From NCBI GenBank assembly GCA_014925825.1, contig JACGCK010000002.1, forward strand, positions 62,001 to 126,000: 64,000 nt of DNA, given 5' to 3'. Position numbers and translations under genes: made by a program. Below, one piece after another: positions 34,201 to 44,593 of the stretch. Position 1 is the first letter of the stretch, and every line of letters begins with the position of its first letter. Under the pieces are notes generated by a model. It was not told the DNA's origin. It saw only the letters and a list, made by a program, of their open reading frames with translations, and did not search any database. This stretch comes from Pholiota molesta (lineage: Eukaryota; Basidiomycota; Agaricomycetes; Agaricales; Strophariaceae).

Positions 34201-35074
34201 ATTGGTTATACTTCACATTTGTCGCGAAGAAACATCCTGACGAGCCTGTCACAATGTTTAATCTCATGTCAAATCATCTAGCAGACTGGTCTGTAATGTT
34301 GTTCGATATTCGATGTTATGAATCCTGATGTTATAATTCTAGGGTCGTATCTCTCATTCTCTGTCACGAACGCCCCCGCCATCGAGCGCGTCAAATTGAA
34401 AAGTTCGTTGAAATTGGTATGAGGTTACGAAATATGAACAACTACTCAGCCCTTCGTGCTTTTGTTGCTGGCATAAATAACGCAAATGACGATCTTACGA
34501 TGGAACAATTCAAGACCCGATTTCCCGACCATGACAAAAATCTGCGTTCATGGGATGTTCTTCTGCAACAAGTACGGGCCCACAGGTCATATCGTTTAGC
34601 TCTGCGAAATTCCAAAGGTGCTTGCATACCTGCCATGTCAGTATCTTCCCATTTTTGCACCTAATTTCGCTCATAGTTATTGACAGGGAGGTCCACATAT
34701 CGGACTTGATTAAATCGCATGAAGGAAACGAAGAAACGAACCCTGCGTATCCCTCCAAGATACACTGGGGAAAGTTCAACATGATTGGAAGGTTTATCAC
34801 TACGACTATTCAATGCCAGAATCAGTGTCGCAACTCCAATGATTACGACTTCCCTGAACGCTTGCACATCTCTGATTTATTGAAACGACGTCCAGTGATG
34901 AGTATTGAGGTGGGTAATCTCTCCTATTCTTACTTTATCTTCTATTTAGCATTCACTTTACAGATGCAGAAGTCGCGATTAAAATCACAAGACGACTATG
35001 AAGACCCACAGCCAATTATTCCAACAGGTCCACCCGTAAATATGACTGGCGTCAGGAGAATATTTTTCGGGTGA
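31240..35074 (+). CDS. RasGEF (CDC25-type) with N-terminal degenerate Ras-like domain
   Basis: Twelve exons, about 1079 residues, no break. Residues 1-260 are Ser/Pro-rich and disordered. A P-loop follows: IGTASCGKSTLIRKGL (32122-32145), in a domain with VRRAGKLVLDSQL, DGIIICYDASSQSSY (G3-like region), MPIMVLGCKSE (G4 position, without NKxD) and IEVSNAHEAG (G5-like). After a Ser/Asp-rich spacer come a RasGEF N-terminal (REM) motif, DDLLDKLLFLSVSGDDPTFA to HFLLTYRRFTTPRSVLLAM, and the catalytic domain: MFNLMSNHLADWVVSLILCH, KFVEIGMRLRNMNNYSALRA, SWDVLLQQVRAHRSYRLALR, ACIPAMEVHISDLI. It should activate a Ras or Rap-type GTPase. The early catalytic segment is divergent (VKRFMVIKPRDW). Ras-like domain assignment is inference from motif order. 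Confidence 0.88.
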
Positions 35075-35666
35075 TATCTATCTTATTTTGTTTTGATGCT
35101 TTCTTGTGTGGGTTTGCAATTTGTTGACTATTGTTCTGTTGTCGTTTTCGTTGCTTTTTTTTTTTTGCTATGTGATTTTATGAAGATACCATTTCTCTTA
35201 GAAGCGCCAGTCTAATACATACCTCGAGTTCTGCTTTCTTCATCCCAACATCTAAGGAATTAATTCACACCAAAATTCTTTGTAGATGATACGAAGGTCA
35301 TCAACTAGTAATCCCCAAAGTATTCAAAATTTAAAATGTAAGTAATATTGATTTGCTCTCAATTTGCTTGCTTTGGTCTCTTCCGTTCGCGTCGTTGCCC
35401 TGCTTTCCGCGAGTCGCCAGTCGACTTTGGCGCGATCACGTGATAGTTCATTGGTAATCTGCGTCTGGTCTTCGATAATTGATTTCGCCAGTCCTGCCAT
35501 GATCATTAAATACCCCATACCATTGCTAGCAAACACGATTTCACCTCGAAACCCTCTGTCATTTCTAAATCTACACCTCGTCTTAAAAGATTCTTCTGAT
35601 TCCTTAGCTTCTCCGTTGTTTCAATCTGGCTTCATCGCAAGCCTTTTGACTTGATTGCATACTAGA
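35075..35666. other. Intergenic, RasGEF 3' flank and APC4 promoter
   Basis: About 590 bases. Contains a T-rich run near 35157-35168. No coding evidence. Confidence 0.45.
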
Positions 35667-38600
35667 ATGTCCACGAACTCATTCTCATCTTTGGCAAACA
35701 TACACCTGCATCTTCCTGCCCGACTAAGCCCCAACTCATGTTGTCCGGACAAGGATCTGATTGTTCTCTTTTCTCGCTTGGGAGGTACCGACAGAATGAG
35801 TTTATGGAGCTCTAATCAAGGTTCCAGAATATGGGAGGTCGACGTTGGCGATGGGAATTGTCATGCAGTTGACATTTCCTGGAGTCCGGACGGTAAATAG
35901 CACGTTATATAACAACATTTTGAATCTAATTTGCGAATGCAAATACAGGGCAAAGCATAGCGGTTATGCAGGATCCACCAGCAATATCTTTGCATTCCTT
36001 GCAAGACGGGCAAGTCATTCTCGCCTTGTCTGTGGACACAAACACAGCAGAAGGCAATGCTATTCATCTCGATGGAATGTGGTGGTTTCGGGAAGAAACA
36101 AAATCTTTGAACAGTTCCAATATACCAGATATATTCAAGAGAAATGATATTATTGTGCGTCTTTTTCGCGGCGCACTCGGTTTGCACTTATTTTGCCATA
36201 GACAGGATCTTCCCATTCGATCTTCAAGTTACTTCCTTTATTAGATAATTTGCAGGAGGACACAGAAAAATTGACGTACGCCTTACTCATTTTATCATGC
36301 CCGACTTAGGTCTAATGGCTGAATGGCAGGGCTACTGATCTTTTCGCTTTCCAAGGATCGCTCACCCGAAAAAGTCATAAAACCAGCCTTCCAGAAGTCA
36401 TTACTAGCTGGCCTACCCTTTCTGCTGATCTGAATCTGGCTTCAATAAGCGCATCCTCTCGGAACAAACCATTGTCAGACAGTACAAACATTGATGAGAT
36501 AGACAAGTCGAATCTCAATAGCGTTCTTCTAGTGACAGATAGCTCTGGTTCTCTATTTTCTTATCTCGATGGAACATTTCCCTTGGGTTCCATTTCACTT
36601 GGCGCAAAAACCGATTTCACCTCCATCCTAAAGCATCCAAGACAACCTTTCTTTGTGGGCTCACGACGTTTTATGCAAGACAAGATTTCCCGCACGAGTT
36701 TGAGCCCCACAATTATAAACTTCCCCCTACTTGCTCAACGCAAATCACGCGACCTTGCCAAACTATCTTCTACATCTAGAGAACTCGTTTGGTATATTTT
36801 ACGTGTCGTAAAAGAAATGCGCGAGGTATGGTATGGATCCGACAGTAATACAGGAGCACGAGAATTTGGCCCGAAATGGGTTCAAACACTTGAAGCAAAA
36901 CAAAGGAAGACTTTGGCGGTATGTCGTGCTTGCTATTTCGAAGAATTCTACCTTCATATTTCATTTCCAGAAGAGGAAGTGAACCCTATCCTGGATCTAA
37001 CCTGCCTTCTTACCACTGGGAGACCTTCGGAATCGTTATCAGATTTCCTCGGAAGCGGCGAACAAATGAGCGAAAGAGTAGGATATCTTATCTCTCTGGA
37101 ACCTTAAATGTTAACGATAACAGCTAGGGCATCCAAAAATGGGAATCTACTGTCTCAGAAGGTCTCATTAAGTTACGTGACTCCGCTGAAAAACGCGTTG
37201 CGCCAGCATTGCAGAGGTTGCACTTGGTGCTGGATGAAATTCTTGGATGGTCGAAATTGTAAGATCTTATCTTGATGGTTGCATCTACATCATACTCACT
37301 TTGCGAAGGCAACAATTCACCCCTTTTGAATTGTCAGCCGAAGAAATCACGAAGTGCCTTGATTTAGCGAGCAACGGAATCCTGATCGCAAATTGGTTGG
37401 CAGCAACTTGTCGCACGGAAATGTCTCGTTTCAGAGAATTCATTTCATGGCTGCGTTATGGCGAGTTTATGCCTTTGTCTTGTGCAATGTGTCGTTAATG
37501 TGAGCACTTAAGCAGAGGTCAACACGGCGAACAACACGAATGATGCAAATGTTCCTCGTCACGATGTCCTTGAGGTCAATAATTACTTCATCAGCGGTTT
37601 AGCCAGCAGCGCCATCGATAGCTGGTTTATCGGCCCAATACCCGAGTTTCACCCTCATGATTTAGGCATCATGGAATACAATCACAGCTCCTTGAATGAG
37701 GTTTTGAACCATGCCTTCAGGTTTGCTGTGGATTCCTCTCATATGACTTGGCAAACAGTTCGTATCTCATTCAGGATTTTGTCCGCCGATAATTCATTAA
37801 ATCTATCAGACTGTCCCAAGACCAGATATTGATCATCTGGATAGAAATATTGAAGCATTAATTCAAGATCTTGCACGTCGCTGTGAACGAGTCTTTCATC
37901 ATGCAGCAGGAGCTACATCTCGGTCTGCGATTGTTTCATTTGATCCTAGCCTCCATGCAGAAGCGATATCGGAGAAAATGCCTTTGTCCGAAGGGTCTGC
38001 TAAGTTGCCTTTCCGAGAAAGGGCTACTTTGAACGAGGTAAGAAGTGGCAGCTATTCGATCAGCGAACTCAAACTGATAGAGCCAGAATGGCGAGTTATT
38101 ACAGCACCTCATTGCTCAGTTACCTTCAAACGACAACAACAGCACGAGTAGGGGCAAAAAATGTCCAATTTATTTCATTATACTTACCATATTACAGTGG
38201 TTCTTGTTCAACTTCGTTGTGACGTTGAGGCAGCAGGGGTACCGTCTGATATTGGTATCGCGCTTCTCGAGTGTTACCTTCCCGAGGAAGAAGAAGAGAG
38301 AAGTAACATCGAGCTCCTCGATGCCGATTTCTTTGACGATGAATGTGTCGTAATTGTTTACCGGCTACACAGCAGAGAAAGTCAGTCGAATGGAAGATTC
38401 TTCTACCTCTTGGGCTGATCTTAATAAATGGGCAGAACAAGCATTTATAGCTACGCTCAACTACAATGATATAGGATATCAAAAGCAGCTATCCGACGGC
38501 TACGTAAAGGCATCCACCCGTGAAGATTTGATGCAGCATATCTTGGAGTTGTGGAAGGGCGGTCATGTAGGCACAAGTATCAACGCTCTGCAGCCAGAGC

Positions 38601-38828
38601 GGTACTGATTTTGGGACATTGTTTTAGATGTCGACCATCAAGAGTCCAATTAATCGGCGCCGTGCGTTGGCTGGGTGTAAAAATGGAGGGGTGTCGCTCG
38701 CGTTGAACGGCAGAGTGGGTCGACGCGTAGCTTGCGTATTGGATGGTGCAGGGACTATGTTGGAGTCATTTGATCTGGAAGGCGATGCGGAGGATATGGA
38801 AGTTACGGATGATACCAGGGGGGGCTAA
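35667..38828 (+). CDS. APC4: Anaphase-promoting complex subunit 4
   Basis: Scaffold subunit of the APC/C ubiquitin ligase. The N-terminal WD40-like part has ISWSPDGKG and SIAVMQDPPAISLHSLQDGQ. The long helical domain is diagnostic: NPILDLTCLLTTGRPSESL, SDFLGSGEQMSERGIQKWES, VAPALQRLHLVLDEILGW, FTPFELSAEEITKCLDLAS, FREFISWLRYEV, NNYFISGLASSAIDSWFIGP. The C-terminal part has LLDADFFDDECVVIVYR, GYQKQLSDGYV, LNGRVGRRVACVLDGAGTML. The intron at 37461-37515 starts with GC, not GT, and is needed to join LRY to EVN. A one-base frame change lies near 38358-38372 (CCGG at 38361-38364), between VVIVYR and TAEKVSRMED. Without joining the last intron the ending would be lost. Confidence 0.9.
37461..37515 (+). 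other. GC-AG intron in APC4
   Basis: Begins GCGAGT and ends AAGCAG, 55 nt, with a branch-like GTTAATG. Splicing joins TAT-G to AG-GTC and keeps the conserved APC4 frame. Confidence 0.75.
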
Positions 38829-39232
38829 GGATTCGGACCGCGCCCGAGGTCACGCCGTTCCCTGCATCGACGGGGTTTCATTTGCGAGATGGAGAGGACG
38901 GATTGCACGATCAAAGTCTGCGTGCACATCCGACGAGACCCCTTCTAACTGAATAAGGCAATAGGAACATGTTGGACGGATATTGCGGTGAGAATACGGA
39001 CACAAGGCAGATGGTGGCGGGAATATTTTGGATTAAGAGTGGGATGAATGGAGATAAAAGTCGGTGGTGGTCCCATAGTAATCTTCGAGAAAGACCTGCT
39101 GTCAGCGTGAGCGCCGCACAGGCCAAACTTAAAAAAGTGCACAACATCGGCTAAGAGAACGACTTAAAGGGCCGCGGACCCTCTCCTCGTGTTCCATGAT
39201 TCGAATTCTTTTTCCTCTGCATTTTAACTCCC
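38829..39232. other. Intergenic, APC4 3' flank and bZIP promoter
   Basis: About 400 bases; no recognisable gene or repeat. Confidence 0.45.
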
Positions 39233-40737
39233 ATGCCCAAGTCCACATCCCCCAAGGCAGACCATTCCCCCCGCATGTCCGACGTCATCCTCAGGAAACA
39301 GAAGAACGCCAGTGCCCAGGCTGCCTTCCGTGCCCGCCGAGCCAACTACATCGCCACCCTCGAGGAAACAGGTAATCGTCTAGATCGCTGATCCCGCCCC
39401 ATCCCGCTCACATCGATATAGTTACCAGCTTAGAGTCTGTTGTCATTCAGTTGCAGGAGTCATGTCGCGACGCTCGCAACGAGTCCGTAGAACTGCGCCA
39501 GGAGAACGCTCGTCTTCGCATGGAGAATCGCGAGCGCGAACGATTCTGGCGGGCGCTGTTGCAAGCGCGGAAAACTGGACAGGCGCCTGAAGCAGACGAT
39601 CTGCCGCCTCCGCCATTGGCCTCTCCATATTTAGGCCACACCCAGCCGAGCGGTCTCCCGCTCCTTCAGCAGCATCCATATGGAAACGGGCTTGCATATA
39701 GAGAAGAATCCGCCTTATGTCACTCCACTTACAACCCCTCTGGCCCTTCCAACAGCAATTTCGCCACCTCGTCGCCCGCCATACCACCTTTCGCGAATAA
39801 CGAAGTCTCGGGTGAGGGTTCTTCTGGATCGCTCGGCCACCGTGTCGGAAAGTATACGCCTTACTCATTTCAAATGAATGGTGCGTCAAGGGATCCCCGT
39901 TGGCACGCTTTGCCTGGAGGTCTACCCAATGGTGAATCTGGGACACCGCACTCTCAATCGCCTTCTCTAACGTCGACAGACATGTCCACATATTCTACCC
40001 GATTCAACTCGGCTGCGGCTGGTGAAGAACAAAAAGCGTCACTCAATTCTGTATTGGACAGCGCACCATACGTTTTCCCCAACGGAGATCGTTTCCACCA
40101 GAATCCGGGAGACAGCGTCCCGAACTCGCGCTCCATGTCGCCTACAACGCAGTCTACTCCAAATTCTTCGACTTCGATGCCCCTGACGTCATCATTTCCG
40201 TTTACCTTCAGCGAACCAACTGCAGGACAGGATCGTTCAGACTTTGATTACCGACGACATTCTATTCCACACTGTCCAGAGATGACTCTTCACGGCGGAA
40301 CGGCAGATATCTCTCTCACGGGTCAAACTACTCATGATGCAGTACGTTATCGAATGGGCGACCGTAGGCCGGAGTCGGGAGCCGACTATCAACCTATTCT
40401 TTCGCCCCATGAAAATGCCCCGCAGCATGACCATACCAGTAGCGATGGGGATCAGTCATTCAGTGATCCGCGCGCTCGTTCTCGCCGTCATACCATGCCG
40501 TCTCATTCGCGGTCTCCTTCACCTGGTCCCACACCCATTTCTTGTACTGTCGCAGTGATCAAAGCGCAAGCTTTTGGCGCCCTCCGCAGAACTCGTGCCA
40601 GGACAAAAAAGACATCCGAAGGTGCTGCCCGAGTCGCGATGGATGTGTTGGAAGCCAGAGGTATCGGCGTAGGGGGTTCTAACGGTTCAAAACGGCAGCG
40701 CCTAGAAGACGACGACATAAATGCGGAAACCCCCTGA
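39233..40737 (+). CDS. bZIP transcription factor
   Basis: About 484 residues from exons 39233-39371 and 39422-40737. The basic region RKQKNASAQAAFRARRANYI carries the bZIP signature NxxxAxxFRxRR. The leucine zipper follows across the intron: IATLEETVTSLESVVIQLQE to ELRQENARLRMENRERERFW. The remainder is Ser/Pro/Asn/His-rich and disordered, a likely activation region. The C-terminal LRRTRARTKKTSEGAARVAM is basic and could be a second nuclear signal. Closest in the basic region to Yap/AP-1-type fungal factors, but without an obvious Cys-rich redox domain. Target genes cannot be told from sequence. Confidence 0.9.
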
Positions 40738-41038
40738 TCTTCTCTCTTATTAGACTAACATCGCGGAGGACTTTGTATCTATAGCGCTACCATAGCCCCT
40801 CCCTTCAACAGTTCTTGGCCAAATAATGCTAATGTAGACAATCCATATACCTCATTGCTTTATACCTTTGTATTCCATCATCATGCTGTACCATACTCCT
40901 CTTGTTGAATTGCTCTCTCTACCCAAGCACGCTGTATATATCACCGCTTTCCTAGGATTATCATGCTATTTACTGCTTTGTTGCAAAAACAAAACAAAAA
41001 ATTAATTACATCAATACATATGTCAAGTAAATAGAAAT
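40738..41038. other. Convergent 3' flank of bZIP and GPI2
   Basis: About 300 bases, with A-rich tracts near 40990-41010 on the plus strand. Room for both transcript ends; nothing else seen. Confidence 0.4.
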
Positions 41039-42174
41039 TTAGTTGACTTTTGGAACTGCTGCATCCCATGGGCCTCGGATAATGCTTGAACAAAAATATC
41101 AGTGGCCATTTCGTGAAGTAAATATGAATGCTCACTTTTTATATCTTTGTGCCCATATCAGGACGGCCGGAGCGATTAAGGTAATAAAGGCCAAAGTAGC
41201 GACATACAACCACATAACTGTCTGCGAGAGGTCGGCGACTAGCCAAACGGCTAGAATAGACAAGCCAATCGTCACGGATAACAAGGGAATCGGGGATGAC
41301 TAAAACTTCAAGTGAGTATGAAAAGGACGGACTGAGAAGTGAAAATTTTGCCTGTAATCGGTGACGTAGCATAGGAAACAACACGAAGGACTGAATAGAA
41401 AATAGCATGAGAGCGAAGACAGATACATCTGTCGTGAGGCGAGAGGCTAGAACAACCGATGCAGAGACAGCTGCATTCATAGAAAGGACAGAGGAGAGTC
41501 TATAATAGATATCAGTACATCAACTACTACAATAACAGATTGCAACTCGCCCTTCATGAGTGCCTGGGACTTCCGTAGCAGTGTAGTCAGCGAGGAGGGC
41601 ATTCAGGATGAAGAGTACCGCGGATAATGCCCAGATGGAATCGGAGGATGTAGCTGCGGTCAAGGTCCGCAAAACCGGCGATAGAGACATGAGAGCCAAA
41701 AACATCATGATGGACGGTTTCAATATTTTGAGATCTGAGAAAAGATAAATCAAATGAGTCCTCCTGTGTTTGCGAGTGAGTTTCAAGGAATACAAACGAT
41801 TGGCGTGACGATCTGTGCCCTCTTCTGATTTACTGAACACATTCCAAAACGCGTAGCCCAGAAAAAAGCATAGCACGGAGATGCACACAAGGGAACGAGG
41901 ATCCAAGGTATGTTTTTTCAGTCTCACGAAAACAGGAAGAAATATAAAAATGACGGCAAGGTGCTGAGTGATAGAGCATGACAAAATAACGAGAGGCCAA
42001 TAGGTGTATGGCCGATAATTAGCTAGGAAGACATTTCAGGTTATTTTCTCGCAAGCATGCAGCGCACATACGATTCCTTTGCAACGATGCAAGAAACGAC
42101 TTTGGCGGAACATAATTATCAGGGTACGCGTGGTGTTTCCAGAGCACCTTTTCCCAGTCATTTGGGTCGTCCAT
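41039..42174 (-). CDS. GPI2: GPI-GlcNAc transferase subunit PIG-C/Gpi2
   Basis: ER membrane subunit of the enzyme that starts GPI-anchor synthesis (UDP-GlcNAc to phosphatidylinositol). It starts MDDPNDWEKVLWKHHAYPDN and continues YVPPKSFLASLQRNPNYRPY, WPLVILSCSITQHLAVIFIF, LVCISVLCFFLGYAFWNVF, LKILKPSIMMFLALMSLSPV, LRTLTAATSSDSIWALSAVL, LLADYTATEVPGTHEG, LSSVLSMNAAVSASVVLASR, SVFALMLFSIQSFVLFPML, VTIGLSILAVWLVADLSQTV and the conserved ending IIRGPWDAAVPKVN, reached only through the last intron. Eight or so TM segments fit the family. Two introns are GC-AG: 41500-41550 (GCGAGT donor) and 41300-41351 (GCAAAA donor); both are forced by the conserved frame. Confidence 0.92.
41300..41351 (-). other. 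GC-AG intron in GPI2 (3' member)
   Basis: 52 nt, donor CAG|GCAAAA, acceptor TTTTAG. Joins RHRLQ to SSPIPLLSVTIG and restores the downstream TM segments. Confidence 0.72.
41500..41550 (-). other. GC-AG intron in GPI2 (5' member)
   Basis: 51 nt, donor GAAGG|GCGAGT, acceptor TTATAG. Joins GTHEG to LSSVLSMN. The nearby GT (donor CGA|GTTG) would put the next exon out of frame. Confidence 0.75.
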
Positions 42175-42928
42175 CGAGAACCGCTGGATCATAATCGAGA
42201 CAACGGGCGATTCAAATCTTCCGCGTGTTGTGCTGTAACGGTAAGCGCTACTCGCCAGCGGGGACCTAAATCGATTGACTTTTAGTTGATATTTTATGAC
42301 AGCAACAACGCTCTCGCGTTTGCGCACCAATAAAACCGTCAGCACTTGACAAAAGTAGAAGGATAAACACCTATAAGGTCCCTTTGCATGATGTTGGAAG
42401 AATAGAGTGTGTTTGTCACGGCATCATTGTTGTGAGCGTAGCGCCGGTTCCTGATCCTTGACTGCGCACCAAGCTTACCCTGAATTCTAGCGTGGTCCAC
42501 CACGGCGGCACTATCTTATCATCCAGGGCGCTCCCCATCGTTGGAGGCATTTTATTAAACATCCAATATTTTCGGTGTTCTTTTTACGGACATGAGACTC
42601 TAAAACCTCCATGAAACGAGGCCTCTCTGTCCCAATATTTACTATTAGAGTCATTCCTAGTCGGATCGCATTTCCGATATTGCGATTCTCAAAAATTTGA
42701 TTGGAGCTACTCTTATCACCAGTTGTTGCATGGTGTTGCAGAACGTGGATTGAACGAGGCATTTGTGTCCATTTATAGTGAAATTCAAAGAGAAAACAAT
42801 CCGAAGGTGAATGATACTGGGATTATCCATAGATATTCGGGGTGGCACCGTGGCAGATCTTACACTGCACCCCACATGCAGTCAAGCCTCAAGGTCCGTC
42901 CCGCAGACACTGATAGAGATAACCAGTT
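42175..42928. other. Intergenic, GPI2 promoter side
   Basis: About 750 bases. Short frames on both strands have no motif. No repeat or RNA gene seen. Confidence 0.45.
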
Positions 42929-43333
42929 CTAATCCCACTAGAAAAGTCACGTCAACACGTTAGATCCAGGCAACGCAATGGCGAAACTCGTTACCTACCA
43001 CAAGTCTTTGCTCTTCCTGAGCTGGAGGTGCAGCTTTCGAACTGTTCTGTTTCGCCAACTGGCTAGCCAGCTTGCCTTGCTGAGGGTTCCCGCTTTTAGT
43101 GCCCCTTTTCTGCGCCTATAAACTATTCTAGAAGTCTTGACGCGTTCGTGATGGGAGAAACCTACCGCCTGCAACCGACGTTCTGCAGCTTCCGCTGCAG
43201 CCGCACGGGGATCTATGCGTTGAGAAGATGAAGCAGGCTGGCTTGGGGCTGCTGTATTCGAATTGACGGGACCTGAGCCTAACACAGTATGGCCTCCCTC
43301 ATAGGTTGAGGATTTCGAACAGAGAGAACCCAT
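42929..43333 (-). CDS. SVIP-like small lipid-anchored protein
   Basis: About 100 residues in three exons. The start MGSLCSKSS has Gly2 for N-myristoylation and Cys5 for palmitoylation. RAAAAEAAERRLQAAQKRGT (across the first intron) then NPQQGKLASQLAKQ resemble the VCP/p97-interacting segment of SVIP (Arg/Ala-rich helix followed by N-P-x-x-G-x-L). The ending RLVWD comes from a 9-nt last exon after a GT-AG intron; reading through the intron instead gives an unrelated tail. Likely a membrane-tethered p97/Cdc48 partner in ER quality control or endocytic traffic, inferred from the motif. Confidence 0.72.
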
Positions 43334-43610
43334 TGGTAGTGTGGAATCATCAGACTCGGTTCTAGTTAGGAACGATGTCCAACTCCTCCTAGACAGTCAC
43401 CATGTGACGACTTTGCGAATCGTAGCTACTACATAGTGTTTAAATTAGTGACAATATTCAGTATTCTAACTCCGAAGCACCCATTGAAATTCTTAACAGC
43501 TTTAAATTTCTAAATGGAGGGGATGTTATATGTCATCTATACTAGTACAAGCGTGGAGGCAACGTATGGAAGTGATTAGAGGCGGAGGTGAGCTCAGATC
43601 CCAATACCCA

Positions 43611-44430
43611 TTAAGAATGATATTCCGAGACGGGAGTATACTCTTCTCTTTCAGGACCAAGAGGCACTGCACTCGTCCCAAATCGAGAAAGACCTAGAGG
43701 AGCATCTTCTTCACCTTGTCTTCTAGGTATCCAAGGCTAGATATCACATTTCCAAGTGAGGATTGGCGGGACGTCATAAACAGAAGAAATACACACCTCC
43801 CACCACCGTGTCTGGTTCCTGCGATTCCAAAGGAGCTCTCCAGTTAAACCAGCTTTTTTCATGCGATTTTTAATGCCAGCTCCAAGCAATAGACCGAATA
43901 CTGTGAGCAAAAAGAGCGTCACCACAAGTTGGTCTCGAGGTGAATCACGTTCTGTCGAAAGACTTAATTCACTCAATTATCATGAGATTATAACGGGCTA
44001 ACGCACGGAAACATCTTGCTTCAACATCGCCCTCTTTTCCTGTGGCAGTATCGGGGTTGGTGTTACCCAGAGAGGCGCCAGCGCATATAGGTAGATTCTG
44101 ATTTAAGCACCATTGCTTGGTACATGATAAACACGGTTGGGATGGATTATCGGGAATAGTCAAGGGCATTATCTCATAGCTCGATCCAAAGCATATGCCT
44201 GTGATATGTATGGTCATTGAGGAGGGTTCAACATTTTGTGCTGGACACTACAAGTACTCACATTTACAAAAGTTGGTCGCCTCCCATTTCTTCCAATCAG
44301 CCGCGTAGATAGAAGTCTGCAAGAAATTTCGGTAAGAGACGCTGCATTCAATGGAGAAAAACATTCTTACACATAAAGACAAGAGAAAAAGAAAGAGATG
44401 TAGTAACAGGATCAAGTTAGAGCGAGCCAT
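43611..44430 (-). CDS. Cys-rich type I membrane protein of unknown function
   Basis: Five exons joined by GT-AG introns. Signal peptide MARSNLILLLHLFLFLLSLC. The luminal or outer part, about 110 residues, has eight or more Cys: TNFCKCICFG, QPCLSCTKQWCLNQNLPICA and EARCFQ. One TM (LVVTLFLLTVFGLLLGAGI) is followed by a basic cytosolic tail (NRMKKAG, NRRNQTRWWEPWIPRRQG) and an acidic Ser/Tyr end (YTPVSEYHS). I do not recognise the family; the layout looks like a small receptor or cargo adaptor. It diverges from ARP1 with 163 bp between starts. Confidence 0.72.
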
Positions 44431-44593
44431 GGTGCATGACAAGGGTAAAGCTGCCGCGGATGGACCAAATAAGGATTTCGTGCGGCTGAGCTTGAACTCG
44501 AACGCGCTCTCCTACTCCCCCTAACCACCATACCCATTTACACCCAAACTGGACAGCAACACGGCCAGAAAATCTTCTTCATAGGTGCTCAAT

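Noticed and set aside
35157..35168. T-run as terminator
   Set aside because: Pol II genes here do not use T-run termination, and no Pol III gene precedes it.
44460..44530. tRNA-like sequence near the ARP1 promoter
   Set aside because: Some resemblance to a T-arm, but no matching acceptor or anticodon arms.
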